From an uncultured Christensenellaceae bacterium (lineage in GTDB: Bacteria > Bacillota > Clostridia > Christensenellales > UBA1242): a stretch of DNA of 14,554 nt. Made by a program: the position numbers and the translations under genes. The stretch lies in the NCBI GenBank assembly GCA_949902685.1, contig CATLDS010000004.1, forward strand, positions 1 to 14,554, given 5' to 3'. Positions 6,107 through 14,554 of this stretch are shown here, piece after piece. Below the pieces are notes generated by a model that was not told the DNA's origin, made no database searches, and saw nothing but the letters and a program-made list of their open reading frames with translations. How positions within the stretch are numbered: the first letter of the stretch is position 1; each line of letters opens with the position of its first letter.

Positions 6107-7000
6107 ATGAAGGCTGATGTTTTGATTATAGGTGGAGGTCCAGCAGGATTAAGTGCTGGGATTTTTACATGCAGAGCAGGTCTTAATACCATACTATTAG
6201 AAGGTACTGCGCTTGGTGGTAAAGCGAATTTATCATACGAGGTCACTAATTATCCAGGTCGCAGTTCTATCTCTGGATACGACCTAATGCAAGAGATTAT
6301 TTCACATGCAACCACTCTAGGACTTAAGATTGAGTATGAATCAGCCACTAGATTAAAGCGTACTAAATCGGGCTTTAGTATTAAAACTAAAAATAATACT
6401 TACACAGCTAATAAAGTTATAATCGCCTGTGGATGTAAAGAACGTAAATTATCATTAGAGAATGAAGAGAAGTTTGTTGGAAGAGGAATTAGTTTCTGTG
6501 CTAGTTGTGACGGAATGTTCTATAGAGGTAAGACCGTTGCAGTAGTAGGAGGTGGAAATACAGCAATTGATGATGTAAAGTATTTATCACGCCTAGCACA
6601 AAAGGTATATATCATCAATCGAAGAGATAAATTTAGAGCGGGAGAGCACCAGTTAGAGAAAATTAAGAAATTAAAAAACGTCGTCATTATACCTAATGCG
6701 GTAGTCACTAAATTACATGGGGATGAAAGGTTAGAAGGTGTCACAATTAATGAGAATGGATCGCTAAAAGAACTACAAGTAGACGGATTATTTGAAGCAG
6801 TAGGATCAGTTCCCGATTTGGAATTTATAGATATTGAACTAGAGAAAGATGATTTAGGATATATCAAAGTTAACGAAAGGATGGAGACCAGTGAAAACAA
6901 TCTATTTGCGTGCGGAGACATTATAAGTAAAAATTTCAGGCAAATAGTTACAGCATGTGCAGACGGAGCTATAGCTGGTAATGAGTGTATAGAAAAATGA
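6107..7000 (+). CDS. trxB: Thioredoxin reductase-like NADPH-dependent flavoprotein
   Basis: Protein of 297 residues with the full low-molecular-weight thioredoxin reductase plan. The FAD-binding GGGPAG is at residues 9-14 and NYPG (48-51) matches the family. The redox pair is CASCDG with C131 and C134. The NADPH fold is VGGGNTAIDD (about 147-156) with the phosphate-binding RRDKFRA (172-178). The FAD C-terminal motif FACGDI and the RQIVTACADGAIAG segment close the chain. It would pass electrons from NADPH through FAD to a dithiol partner such as thioredoxin. It is slightly shorter than the usual 305-320, so another disulfide partner is possible; no thioredoxin gene is in the window. The start is fixed because the FAD fold begins at residue 5, yet no ribosome site is present. 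Its TGA overlaps the next gene's ATG (ATGA). Confidence 0.88.
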   Translation: MKADVLIIGGGPAGLSAGIFTCRAGLNTILLEGTALGGKANLSYEVTNYPGRSSISGYDLMQEIISHATTLGLKIEYESATRLKRTKSGFSIKTKNNTYTANKVIIACGCKERKLSLENEEKFVGRGISFCASCDGMFYRGKTVAVVGGGNTAIDDVKYLSRLAQKVYIINRRDKFRAGEHQLEKIKKLKNVVIIPNAVVTKLHGDERLEGVTINENGSLKELQVDGLFEAVGSVPDLEFIDIELEKDDLGYIKVNERMETSENNLFACGDIISKNFRQIVTACADGAIAGNECIEK

Positions 7001-10000
7001 AGAAAAAATTAATATCACTGTTTTCAATTATGGCTCTAGTGATTAGTTCACTATTGTTTTTGCCATCAATAGAGGCTTATGCGGTAGAAGAAATACCCAA
7101 CAGAGTTGAAAGTTCATGGATATATGATGAAGTTCTAGATAACGAGCCATTTGAGGGTAATAAAGTGGCAGGTTCGACAGAGGGCTATGGCAGGTTTATA
7201 TTGGGTGCAGATAATGTGAAACTCAATTCAACAGCCAATTCTGGTTTTAGTCTAGTGGGATGGCAGATTGCTTCCCTAGAAGCAGATGTGTCAAATTCGA
7301 CATTCATAGATGCTTATGGCTTGGACGAAAATGGCAGTAAAAATGTCACGGTATCTAGTACTAACTTGACATTACAATTCTTAGATACAGATTTGGATGG
7401 ATATTATGATAGTGCTAATCTAGTGATAGAAAGAGTAGCAGAGCATCTACAGATAAATGCTATATTTAATTACATATATTACGATGCCGATATTACCGAT
7501 GTGATTACTTCTACCGGTGTTCTAGATAGAGATAACTACATGGTGCAAAGTCTAGGTGTCATGGATAGGTTATATTATACCGGCAATGATGGTTTGACTT
7601 ATCATGATGTTATAATTTATAGAGGCGATAAGGATGCTTATTACTACTATGGAGAAGCAATATTTGACGGAGATAATGTCTATACTCAACATCTTCGTGT
7701 GGATAGTGAAGAAGTTGGTGTTAATGTAGATTATCTTAGAGGTGCATTTACCTTAAATACTCCGTTGGATATAAATGTTGACGTTAACATAAGTGATGAT
7801 GAGATAAATAGTGTAGACTTGGATGTATTGGGTTTTGGTTTATCATGTGATGGCGAAAGTTTCGATAGTGGAGTAAACTTTGATAAAACACAAGACGAAT
7901 TTAAGCGTACAAGTTCGTTTAGTATGAGTTTTGATTTATTGGATTGCAAGTCGAAAATCAATGTTATTAAATTGCAATATACAAAACTATATAGAGCCAA
8001 TTTGGATCTTTATACCGATGATACACCTATGCAAGAAACATTCTATAATAATCTAATCGGTAGAATACAAGTAGACAACGCTTTCTCGACAATATCAAAA
8101 CAAGCAGGAAAATACTTTGTAAAAGATGCTAGTGATAATGGCGGTATAGGCTTGAGAGTTACAGTACCGCAGAAGATAAATGATAATATTGATGGAATAA
8201 CTTACGATTATTACAATTTAGATACACTGAATGGAGCTAAGTCTACCACTTATTCGTTTGGCAACAACGAGATTACTAAGTCAATCAATATTGAAATCAA
8301 ATATGTATCAATAAGTTATATCATTTCATTTGAGGCAAGAATATACGATTCTACTAATGGAACAATTAGTCGTGTCGATAATGAACTAAATCTAGAGAAT
8401 AGTATCTTGCTCAATCGTGGTGAAAGTAGATTAATTGAGAAATCAAATGCTTCAAACAATACTGGTTATTCATTTTATGGTTTTGCTCTAAACAATTATA
8501 CAGTGGATAAAAATACTTCAATTACAGTAAATATTGATGAAAATAAGCCTAAAAACCAAACAATATTAATGCTCTTTGAAAAAATTAATTATAGAGTTGT
8601 TGTCAAGAATTATGATGTAATTGATTTAGTCAATGACGAAAACACAATCTATGCTATAGACAAATTACTATTAACGCTCAATAGAGGTGGCGTAGAAAGT
8701 AGTGAACTAGCAAATTCTCAAGATTTAAGAAATGCGAGCGGTGAATATACATTTATTAATCAGTTTGTAATCAATGATGAACTAACTCTTCTTCCAAATA
8801 TAAACAATGGGTTCAAAATCAACGGATATTGTTTTAGTTTAGAAGACTTTATTAGCGAGTTAGATGGCAGTATCAATTTTAAACTAGATGCGGATTTTTT
8901 AGCGCAGTATGCTACGAGTACTGATACTATAGAACTTTATTTTGAAGAAGATTTTACTCACTATATTTTCACTTATTATATTGAAGCAAATAATGATACA
9001 CCTAATGGTGACTATAAGATTATGGCTGACCTTAGTCTAGAATATAATGGCGAGACGGTTAATATAAATGATACTATAGAGTCGGGCTTCGCAGAGATAG
9101 TAAAAGAGGATGATAAGCATTCGATAGTACTTAGCAATCTCAAACTTTACGACAAAGTATTATTGAAAGCCAATGGTATAGCAGATAGTTATTTAGACAG
9201 TGAAGGACAAGTCGTTAATTTTAAATATGTATTCAATCGTTTGACTGAAAATAATAAAACCAATTTTACTCCAGACTATTATGATGCTGATTATGTTGAA
9301 TACACTACAACTATTTTGAAAGACGATTCGAGTGTTAAGGTTGTTTACTCTAGACCGGATGCGAGATTGATTATTACACTTAATAATGAATTGGCGTATG
9401 ACATTTCAAAACTGAATGTATACGAGAATGATGAGCGATTAGATATTGATTCTTCATCTGGAACTGTAGACGTGAGGATTACGGCTGGTGCTAACATTCG
9501 TGTAGCTTTAAATTCGACAGGAGAGAGTATAGATTCGTTATTCAATTTTGGATATGTATTCACTAACTATACATTAGAGACGAATAACACTACGACATCC
9601 ACACCGCCAGATGCAAGTTCATTAGAGTATATATTCACTGCGGGTGGTTCAATTCAAAGATTGACAATCAATTTTAGAGAGAAAAATTATTTACTTGTAG
9701 TAGACCAATACAAAGATACAGGTGAGCATATTGGTTATGTGTCATTTGGAGGAAGTGATAATTTATCACTGACGGTTAGTAGTAGAAGTATAGATTTTAC
9801 TATGCCGAATGGCTATTATGCATCAAGTACATATTTTGTCAATGCAGGCATTGAGTCTGCTTATGATATTGCTCAAGACAATAGTTATATCTCAAGTCAA
9901 TTTAGTTACACATTTAGTGAAGATGAATTTATATCCGTAGTGCGTAGACATGGCGTTACGACAGGCGGTGATGTAGTTCTTAATATGAAGGTAGTGTATA

Positions 10001-13000
10001 CATTGCATACCTATACTATTGAGATTAATTTTGGATTAACTAATCCAAAAAACTACTCTTACGATAGTCAAATCGTCTATCCTACTATGGTGTGTGAATA
10101 TACCTTCGGTAGCGGAGATTTACAAACGGCTAGAAGGATAATAAATTCAACTGTTACCAAGTTTGTAGATATTCCATATGACGCCAAAAATGTAGTAATT
10201 AATGTTTCGGGTGAGATATTGAAAGGATTGAGTGTTTATGGTTGGGCGGTAAATGAATTTAACGATGCACCAAATTCGTCACTTTATCCAAATAGTACGT
10301 CTACAACATTGAATTTTAGAGACCCTATTAGAGAAAATATTAAACTTTATTATAAACTAACCTATGACTCATACGAGATAAGAGTAGTATCTAATGATAG
10401 CCTACATGGTAATCCATCTGTGTATGTGAATGGTAAACACAATGCTAATCAGCCATCGATCAATAGCATTTCATTATTTGATGAACTTTTAATAGAGATG
10501 AACCCAACTAATGTCTACAGATTTAGTCAAATGACATATCAAAAAGACGGTGAGGAACAAGTTTATTCATGCTATGAACCATATGTTTATATAGATGTTG
10601 AACAGTGGAATACAGATTATATTACTCTATATGTTTACAGTGAAACGGAAGGATACACTAGAAATTTATCAAAAGAGTATGATGCTAATCTAAAATATTT
10701 CACTGCCAATGTACGTTCATTTAGAGATGGGCAATTTAATGTCGCTAACTATGATGTTGTGAATGGGGTTATAACTTTCTATGTTGATTATATCGATAAA
10801 GAAATAATCATATTCAACAATAATTTGAATTACAATTCCAATACACTGCAGATAGGAGATTTGGACATCGCACCTAGTGAATACTCGTCTGTAAAAATGA
10901 ATGTTACACACAAAGACGGAACTATTACACAGATACCACAATCGAACTTAATCAGTACTGACGACAAATCTGTAGACATTATTATAGAAATGCAAGATGT
11001 GATTGTGGAAGGTGAAACATATAATCTATCTTTAGGTGTAAGATTAGTACAGATATTCATGCAGAGTAATTTAATCCAGTTCAGCGTATTAAATGATAAG
11101 ACATATAAATTTTCATTCAATGTGAATGATGTGATAGATTACTTGCCAGACAGTGGACTATTGCCTATCAACTATCAGTATCTTGTAACGAATAGACAAG
11201 TTACTATAACCACTAATGTTGATGATCCTACATTCTATAGTAGTGGAGATACTCCACGATTTGAGATGTCGTACAACAATCTTGAATATGGTTTCGGTAA
11301 TACGCTAATGGGCTCTAGTGGAAAATCAGCATTAAGCAACGAACTTAGATTTTTAGGTAAATCGTTGTACAAGTACACCAATGCACATTCACAGTATTTC
11401 GAGGTGTATGACATTAGAGTATATTTACCTAGAGTAGACACTGAGGGATTTAATATTTTAGATGAATATGGCAATTTAATTGCTGGCGAAGAGATACCAT
11501 TTAGTCAATTTAAATATTATGGTGTGACTTTCAAAAATTTTGGTGCTGTTGATTTTGATTTGAAAGAAGCATTGGCTAAAGGCTTTGATGTTAGATTTAT
11601 TACTGATTTGGTGATTAAATTACAGATAGAGCCAATAATTTATTATAATTATGATAAATTAGAGGATGATGCGTACGTATTCATATCTACATTCGCACAT
11701 GATAGAGAAGGTAATGGTCTAAATCAAAAACTATCTGTTGGTCCATCTAATTCATCACAAATACGTATGGATGCTTTCATATATGATTTCTTAGGTGAAG
11801 AGGGTGTTAAATATTATGATATTAATGATATCACTAATGTAGCTGTGTCACCGACTAATGTGGGAAGATATAGAGTAGAGTTAAATTTCGGTGAGAAATC
11901 TCAATATTCATGGCTTAAAGATTTAGAATTAACCTATAATATTTACTTCGATATTTTACCTAAGGAGATATCATTAACATATAACATTAATGATAGAACA
12001 TTTAGCAAAGTCTATGATGGTAATAGTTATTACAATGCTAACTTGCTGCTACAATACTTGGTTTTCACCGATGGTGGAGAACTTGCAGTGAAGTACACTG
12101 GTAATGACAGATTTGAATTAAATACTGATAATCTATCGTGCAATATAACTTATACAGGAGCAGAAGATGTACAAATACCTACTGCTGTTGCAAATGATGA
12201 AACATTTAGAAATTTATCAATTAGAGGTATAGCACTTTCAAATAACAAATTTAACAATAACTTTATATTAAGTAGCGATAGTGTATTGATGATGAATGTC
12301 TTTAAAATCAGTAGGAAAGCAGTCACAATATCTGGTGTCTCAGTATATGACAAGGTATTTGACAGTAAGGATACTGCAGAGATTGATTTGGATGCCCAGA
12401 TTAATATTAAAGGATTGATCGAGGGTGATGATGTAAGTATAGACAAAGAAAAAATTAGTGTTAAATTTGAAGACATAACTATCGGTAAAGACAGAAGAGT
12501 AACGATATCGGCACAGGATGCATTACTTGGTGAGGATAGTGAAAATTATGTATTGAATGTATCTAATACTTATGCTACAATTTATCCTTATAAAATATCT
12601 ACCACGGTAGAAGGATTAGGTGTAATTACACTGTATAATGACCGCGGATTAACGGATAAATCAAAAGCGGGACTGATACCATTAGACGCAGAATTGAAAG
12701 TCGAAGTTATTAAGGCAAATAGTAGTGAATATGCTGATATATACTCATTTATTAGTAAATTCTTGGACAACAATAATGTAATGGCTGTAGGATATAAAAT
12801 TAGTTTTGTAGAGGGCATATCTTCTTCAAGTGTTAGTAATGAACTATATATATCGGTACCGAATGTTAATAAATTAACCAATTCACTTTGGCTTACGGAT
12901 GAGGAGTCTGGCGAACTATACTACACAGAAAGTGACGGATATGTTAAGATTGACTTAAGTCAAATAGTTGCAGGTGTGGACACAATTATATTATTGCAAC

Positions 13001-13137
13001 AGAGAATATTATTACAATTGTGGCAAATTATCCTTATCATAGTTTGTGTGGCGGTAGTAATAGCGATTGTAATAATCATATTTGTAGTTGTTAGAAAGAA
13101 AAAAGAAAGAAGTTATGGTAAGTATGACAAAATTTAG
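6997..13137 (+). CDS. Giant secreted, membrane-anchored surface protein with repeated beta modules and YDG/MBG-like domains
   Basis: Protein of 2046 residues. Residues 1-29 form a signal peptide (KKK, hydrophobic core, EAYA cleavage site). At the end, about 2008-2032 is a membrane helix followed by RKKKERSYGKYDKI; there is no LPXTG, so anchoring is by the helix and not by sortase. From about 160 to 1300 the chain is built of degenerate modules of about 95-130 residues, with an alternating hydrophobic opening strand (SYIISFEARIY, NYRVVVKNYD, NYLLVVDQYKD, TYTIEINFGL, SYEIRVVSND) and often a GYSFYGF/GWAVN-like turn, resembling InlB B-repeat folds. From about 1610 to 1860 there are MBG/YDG-like domains (SPTNVGRYRVELNFG; KVYDGNSYYNA; VYDKVFDSKDTAEIDL with GLIEGDDVS). 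Adhesion or matrix binding is likely from family knowledge. I chose the ATG at 6997 over an in-frame GTG at 6985 because it gives a clean signal peptide and overlaps the previous stop as ATGA. Confidence 0.85.
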   Translation: MKKKLISLFSIMALVISSLLFLPSIEAYAVEEIPNRVESSWIYDEVLDNEPFEGNKVAGSTEGYGRFILGADNVKLNSTANSGFSLVGWQIASLEADVSNSTFIDAYGLDENGSKNVTVSSTNLTLQFLDTDLDGYYDSANLVIERVAEHLQINAIFNYIYYDADITDVITSTGVLDRDNYMVQSLGVMDRLYYTGNDGLTYHDVIIYRGDKDAYYYYGEAIFDGDNVYTQHLRVDSEEVGVNVDYLRGAFTLNTPLDINVDVNISDDEINSVDLDVLGFGLSCDGESFDSGVNFDKTQDEFKRTSSFSMSFDLLDCKSKINVIKLQYTKLYRANLDLYTDDTPMQETFYNNLIGRIQVDNAFSTISKQAGKYFVKDASDNGGIGLRVTVPQKINDNIDGITYDYYNLDTLNGAKSTTYSFGNNEITKSINIEIKYVSISYIISFEARIYDSTNGTISRVDNELNLENSILLNRGESRLIEKSNASNNTGYSFYGFALNNYTVDKNTSITVNIDENKPKNQTILMLFEKINYRVVVKNYDVIDLVNDENTIYAIDKLLLTLNRGGVESSELANSQDLRNASGEYTFINQFVINDELTLLPNINNGFKINGYCFSLEDFISELDGSINFKLDADFLAQYATSTDTIELYFEEDFTHYIFTYYIEANNDTPNGDYKIMADLSLEYNGETVNINDTIESGFAEIVKEDDKHSIVLSNLKLYDKVLLKANGIADSYLDSEGQVVNFKYVFNRLTENNKTNFTPDYYDADYVEYTTTILKDDSSVKVVYSRPDARLIITLNNELAYDISKLNVYENDERLDIDSSSGTVDVRITAGANIRVALNSTGESIDSLFNFGYVFTNYTLETNNTTTSTPPDASSLEYIFTAGGSIQRLTINFREKNYLLVVDQYKDTGEHIGYVSFGGSDNLSLTVSSRSIDFTMPNGYYASSTYFVNAGIESAYDIAQDNSYISSQFSYTFSEDEFISVVRRHGVTTGGDVVLNMKVVYTLHTYTIEINFGLTNPKNYSYDSQIVYPTMVCEYTFGSGDLQTARRIINSTVTKFVDIPYDAKNVVINVSGEILKGLSVYGWAVNEFNDAPNSSLYPNSTSTTLNFRDPIRENIKLYYKLTYDSYEIRVVSNDSLHGNPSVYVNGKHNANQPSINSISLFDELLIEMNPTNVYRFSQMTYQKDGEEQVYSCYEPYVYIDVEQWNTDYITLYVYSETEGYTRNLSKEYDANLKYFTANVRSFRDGQFNVANYDVVNGVITFYVDYIDKEIIIFNNNLNYNSNTLQIGDLDIAPSEYSSVKMNVTHKDGTITQIPQSNLISTDDKSVDIIIEMQDVIVEGETYNLSLGVRLVQIFMQSNLIQFSVLNDKTYKFSFNVNDVIDYLPDSGLLPINYQYLVTNRQVTITTNVDDPTFYSSGDTPRFEMSYNNLEYGFGNTLMGSSGKSALSNELRFLGKSLYKYTNAHSQYFEVYDIRVYLPRVDTEGFNILDEYGNLIAGEEIPFSQFKYYGVTFKNFGAVDFDLKEALAKGFDVRFITDLVIKLQIEPIIYYNYDKLEDDAYVFISTFAHDREGNGLNQKLSVGPSNSSQIRMDAFIYDFLGEEGVKYYDINDITNVAVSPTNVGRYRVELNFGEKSQYSWLKDLELTYNIYFDILPKEISLTYNINDRTFSKVYDGNSYYNANLLLQYLVFTDGGELAVKYTGNDRFELNTDNLSCNITYTGAEDVQIPTAVANDETFRNLSIRGIALSNNKFNNNFILSSDSVLMMNVFKISRKAVTISGVSVYDKVFDSKDTAEIDLDAQINIKGLIEGDDVSIDKEKISVKFEDITIGKDRRVTISAQDALLGEDSENYVLNVSNTYATIYPYKISTTVEGLGVITLYNDRGLTDKSKAGLIPLDAELKVEVIKANSSEYADIYSFISKFLDNNNVMAVGYKISFVEGISSSSVSNELYISVPNVNKLTNSLWLTDEESGELYYTESDGYVKIDLSQIVAGVDTIILLQQRILLQLWQIILIIVCVAVVIAIVIIIFVVVRKKKERSYGKYDKI

Positions 13138-13145
13138 GAGAGAAG

Positions 13146-13688
13146 ATGTTTGAATGTAAATACAAATTTGAATTAGAGGATAGTCTCATCAGCGCTAAGT
13201 ATGTATACAAATCACAGAAGCGTAAGCAAGATAATATCATGGCAGCATTAATTCCTATATTAATGATTTTAGGTGTAATTATGTTGATAGTTGATATTGT
13301 CAATAAGCGTTCTGTGATATGGGATATAGTTATTCTAGTAGTGTTGGTTGTATTAGAGATTATATATATGGTTATACCTCTATATATCAATCGCTCGCAG
13401 AAGAAATCATATAAACAGCAAAATTTAGCCGAGATGGATTATCTGCTAATCAATATTAACGATACTTTATGCACTGAGGCATTATATAAAGACGATAAAG
13501 AAGTGGCAAAAAATGTACACTCTTTACGTGCCCTCAGCAGTTATCTTGAAGATAATGATAGGCTGGTTTTAGTATTTAACAAAGTGGAATTTGTCTGCAT
13601 CAGGAAGGATAAACTTACTGGAGGTTTGGATAAATTAAAGGCTCTTTTAGTTAAGAATATGTCAAAGAATGTGAACGGAAAGAAATAG
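13146..13688 (+). CDS. YcxB-like membrane protein (first of a tandem pair)
   Basis: Protein of 180 residues. It has a short N-terminal strand region (FECKYKFELEDS), membrane helices at about 32-52 and 58-81, and a C-terminal cytoplasmic domain. That domain's pattern of acidic turn, YLEDNDRLVLVFNKVEFVCIRKDKL, then a Leu-rich helix, is typical of the YcxB-like C-terminal family (function unknown). The ribosome site GGAGAG merges with the TAG stop of the surface protein gene (TAGGAGAG), leaving an 8-base gap and implying tight co-expression. The next gene is a paralogue. The role is unknown; an accessory or regulatory role for the surface protein is inference from the operon only. Family assignment is by pattern memory and moderate. 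Confidence 0.78.
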   Translation: MFECKYKFELEDSLISAKYVYKSQKRKQDNIMAALIPILMILGVIMLIVDIVNKRSVIWDIVILVVLVVLEIIYMVIPLYINRSQKKSYKQQNLAEMDYLLININDTLCTEALYKDDKEVAKNVHSLRALSSYLEDNDRLVLVFNKVEFVCIRKDKLTGGLDKLKALLVKNMSKNVNGKK

Positions 13689-13696
13689 GAGAGATT

Positions 13697-14245
13697 ATGA
13701 TATTATTTGAATGTCGGTACAAGTATACCGAGGAAGACAATCAAAAAGGTAGCATGACGACCTATAAATATCTAAGGCATTCTGGTTGGGCATTGGTGTT
13801 TGAAATATTGATGTGGGTAATCGTGGGATGTACTATTGCTGGCTTGGTGGCGGGTATGGTATATAGTGCAGTTAGTAAAAATCAAATTGATTTAGACTAC
13901 CTACCTACGATAATATGTGAGTTGGTTTTCGTTGTATTATGGTTACTTCTACCAGTGATACAAAAGAATGCGGCGAGAAGTATCTACAGAAAAAATCTCG
14001 CGGATAAAGATGAGATAGTAGTGCTTTTCGATGAGAGTAGGTGTATAACATCTTTTTACAAAAATGGAGAAGAAACCAATAAACAGATAATAGAATTAAA
14101 CAGTATTTCTACATTTATAGAAGACAAAGATTATTTGACCATTATATTTGATAAGAGAATATTTGTCTTAGTTAAGAAACAATATCTCAATGGAGATTTA
14201 GGTTTGTTAAAGAAATTACTTAATAGTTATATAAATAAAAAGTAG
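13697..14245 (+). CDS. YcxB-like membrane protein (second of a tandem pair)
   Basis: Protein of 182 residues with the same plan as its neighbour: N-terminal LFECRYKYTEEDN (compare FECKYKFELEDS), helices at about 31-58 and 69-88, a linker with SIYRKNLADKDEI, and a C-terminal YcxB-like part (STFIEDKDYLTIIFDKRIFVLVKKQYLNGDL). The shared order of elements and matching blocks show tandem duplication followed by strong divergence, especially in the membrane helices. The ribosome site again overlaps the preceding stop (TAGGAGAG) with an 8-base gap. It is the last gene of the operon, with a terminator 40 bases downstream. Function unknown; the pair may form a heterodimer. Confidence 0.78.
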   Translation: MILFECRYKYTEEDNQKGSMTTYKYLRHSGWALVFEILMWVIVGCTIAGLVAGMVYSAVSKNQIDLDYLPTIICELVFVVLWLLLPVIQKNAARSIYRKNLADKDEIVVLFDESRCITSFYKNGEETNKQIIELNSISTFIEDKDYLTIIFDKRIFVLVKKQYLNGDLGLLKKLLNSYINKK

Positions 14246-14285
14246 GCATTAATCACTCAATTTTGAAACTAGCGGAATAATATAG

Positions 14286-14324
14286 AAACCTAAACCAACA
14301 AAACGGCTTAGGTTTTCTTTTTTA
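14286..14324 (+). terminator. Terminator of the surface protein operon
   Basis: An 8-bp stem AAACCTAA/TTAGGTTT (14286-14293 with 14308-14315), extended inside by one mismatch and a CC/GG pair, is followed by TTTTCTTTTTT. It has no T-run on the minus strand, so it acts in the plus direction only. Confidence 0.8.
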
Positions 14325-14331
14325 CCTTACT

Positions 14332-14470
14332 CTCTCTTAACTGCCAAACAAAACGAATATTTCTGCCGTTGTCACAGGTTGCCGTGAAAAGAATTAAACT
14401 TTCAAATCTTATGGCACTTGCCTTGACCTTGACAACAAAGAATATTCGTTTAAACTAGAATAATAGAGAG
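14332..14470. repeat. Nested imperfect inverted repeat of about 140 nt, no gene
   Basis: Successive complementary arms centre near 14400. CTCTCT (14332-14337) pairs with AGAGAG (14465-14470). An 11-bp perfect arm AAACGAATATT (14351-14361) pairs with AATATTCGTTT (14441-14451). GTTGTCA plus AGG (14368-14378, one bulged C) pairs with CCTTGACAAC (14427-14436). TGCCGT (14380-14385) pairs with ATGGCA (14411-14416, one G-U). No convincing reading frame is present. It lies between two convergent terminators. It could be a MITE-like palindromic element, a structured small RNA or a dispersed intergenic repeat. I could not match it to a known RNA family. Confidence 0.55.
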
Positions 14471-14474
14471 AAGA

Positions 14475-14530
14475 AAACAAAAAGCAAAAGAGCGGGCTGC
14501 GTTATGCTCCGCCAGCAACCGCTCTTTTGC
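14475..14530 (-). terminator. Terminator for a minus-strand gene beyond the right edge
   Basis: A perfect 12-bp stem GCAAAAGAGCGG/CCGCTCTTTTGC (14484-14495 with 14519-14530) encloses a smaller GCTG/CAGC stem. On the minus strand it is followed by TTTTTGTTTTCTT. The plus-strand flank has no T-run after the stem, so the working direction is minus. The gene it ends is not in the window. Confidence 0.72.
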
Positions 14531-14554
14531 AACTAAATTTGTTTATTAGGCGTG

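Noticed and set aside
6107..7000. Ferredoxin-dependent flavin thioredoxin reductase (FFTR/DFTR type), suggested by the adjacent ferredoxin
   Set aside because: Those enzymes lose NADPH-binding motifs, but GGGNTAIDD and RRDKFRA are intact here, so an NADPH enzyme is the better call.
6997..13137. Sortase (LPXTG) anchoring of the giant surface protein
   Set aside because: No LPXTG-like motif precedes the C-terminal hydrophobic segment; the helix with a basic 14-residue tail indicates direct membrane anchoring.
1..14554. CRISPR array, tRNA or rRNA genes, transposase or phage genes
   Set aside because: No regularly spaced direct repeats, cloverleaf with T-loop motif, or recognisable recombinase or phage protein was seen on either strand.

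Overview
The window is AT-rich (very roughly one third G+C by eye). It uses the standard code with TAA, TAG and TGA stops, mostly GGAG-type Shine-Dalgarno sites, and a Gram-positive type LexA box in front of recA. The pgsA-recA-recN order, lipobox lipoprotein, clostridial-type ferredoxin and large YDG/MBG-like surface protein fit an uncultured low-GC Bacillota (Clostridia-grade, gut-type). That placement is inferred from style and gene content, not from an alignment.

Layout. (1) 3-2224: an operon of three tandem genes with one architecture (N-terminal coiled coil, paired membrane helices, long charged cytoplasmic coil, acidic tail), followed by a small lipoprotein and a strong terminator at 2253-2290. 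(2) 2366-5699: pgsA from its own extended -10 promoter, then recA under a LexA box, with recN coupled to recA by a one-base TAATG overlap. (3) 5703-5730: a bidirectional terminator between recN and a convergent 55-codon 2[4Fe-4S] ferredoxin on the minus strand, a gene easily missed because of its size. (4) 5917-6106: a divergent control region with the ferredoxin promoter, a 22-bp perfect palindrome and a promoter that appears to start transcription on the ATG of a thioredoxin-reductase-like flavoprotein (a leaderless mRNA). (5) 6107-14245: the flavoprotein, a 2046-residue secreted, C-terminally membrane-anchored surface protein (ATGA overlap), and two tandem YcxB-like membrane proteins, closely packed as one operon that ends at a terminator at 14286-14324. 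(6) 14325-14554: no gene. It holds a nested imperfect inverted repeat of about 140 nt and a second terminator oriented for a minus-strand gene beyond the right edge.

How the genes work together. recA and recN are a classical SOS double-strand-break repair pair. pgsA supplies phosphatidylglycerolphosphate for membrane lipids. The ferredoxin and flavoprotein are both redox proteins and share a divergent control region. The first operon and the last three genes are two separate, uncharacterised envelope modules. They are the most novel part of the window, but the sequence gives no direct function for either.
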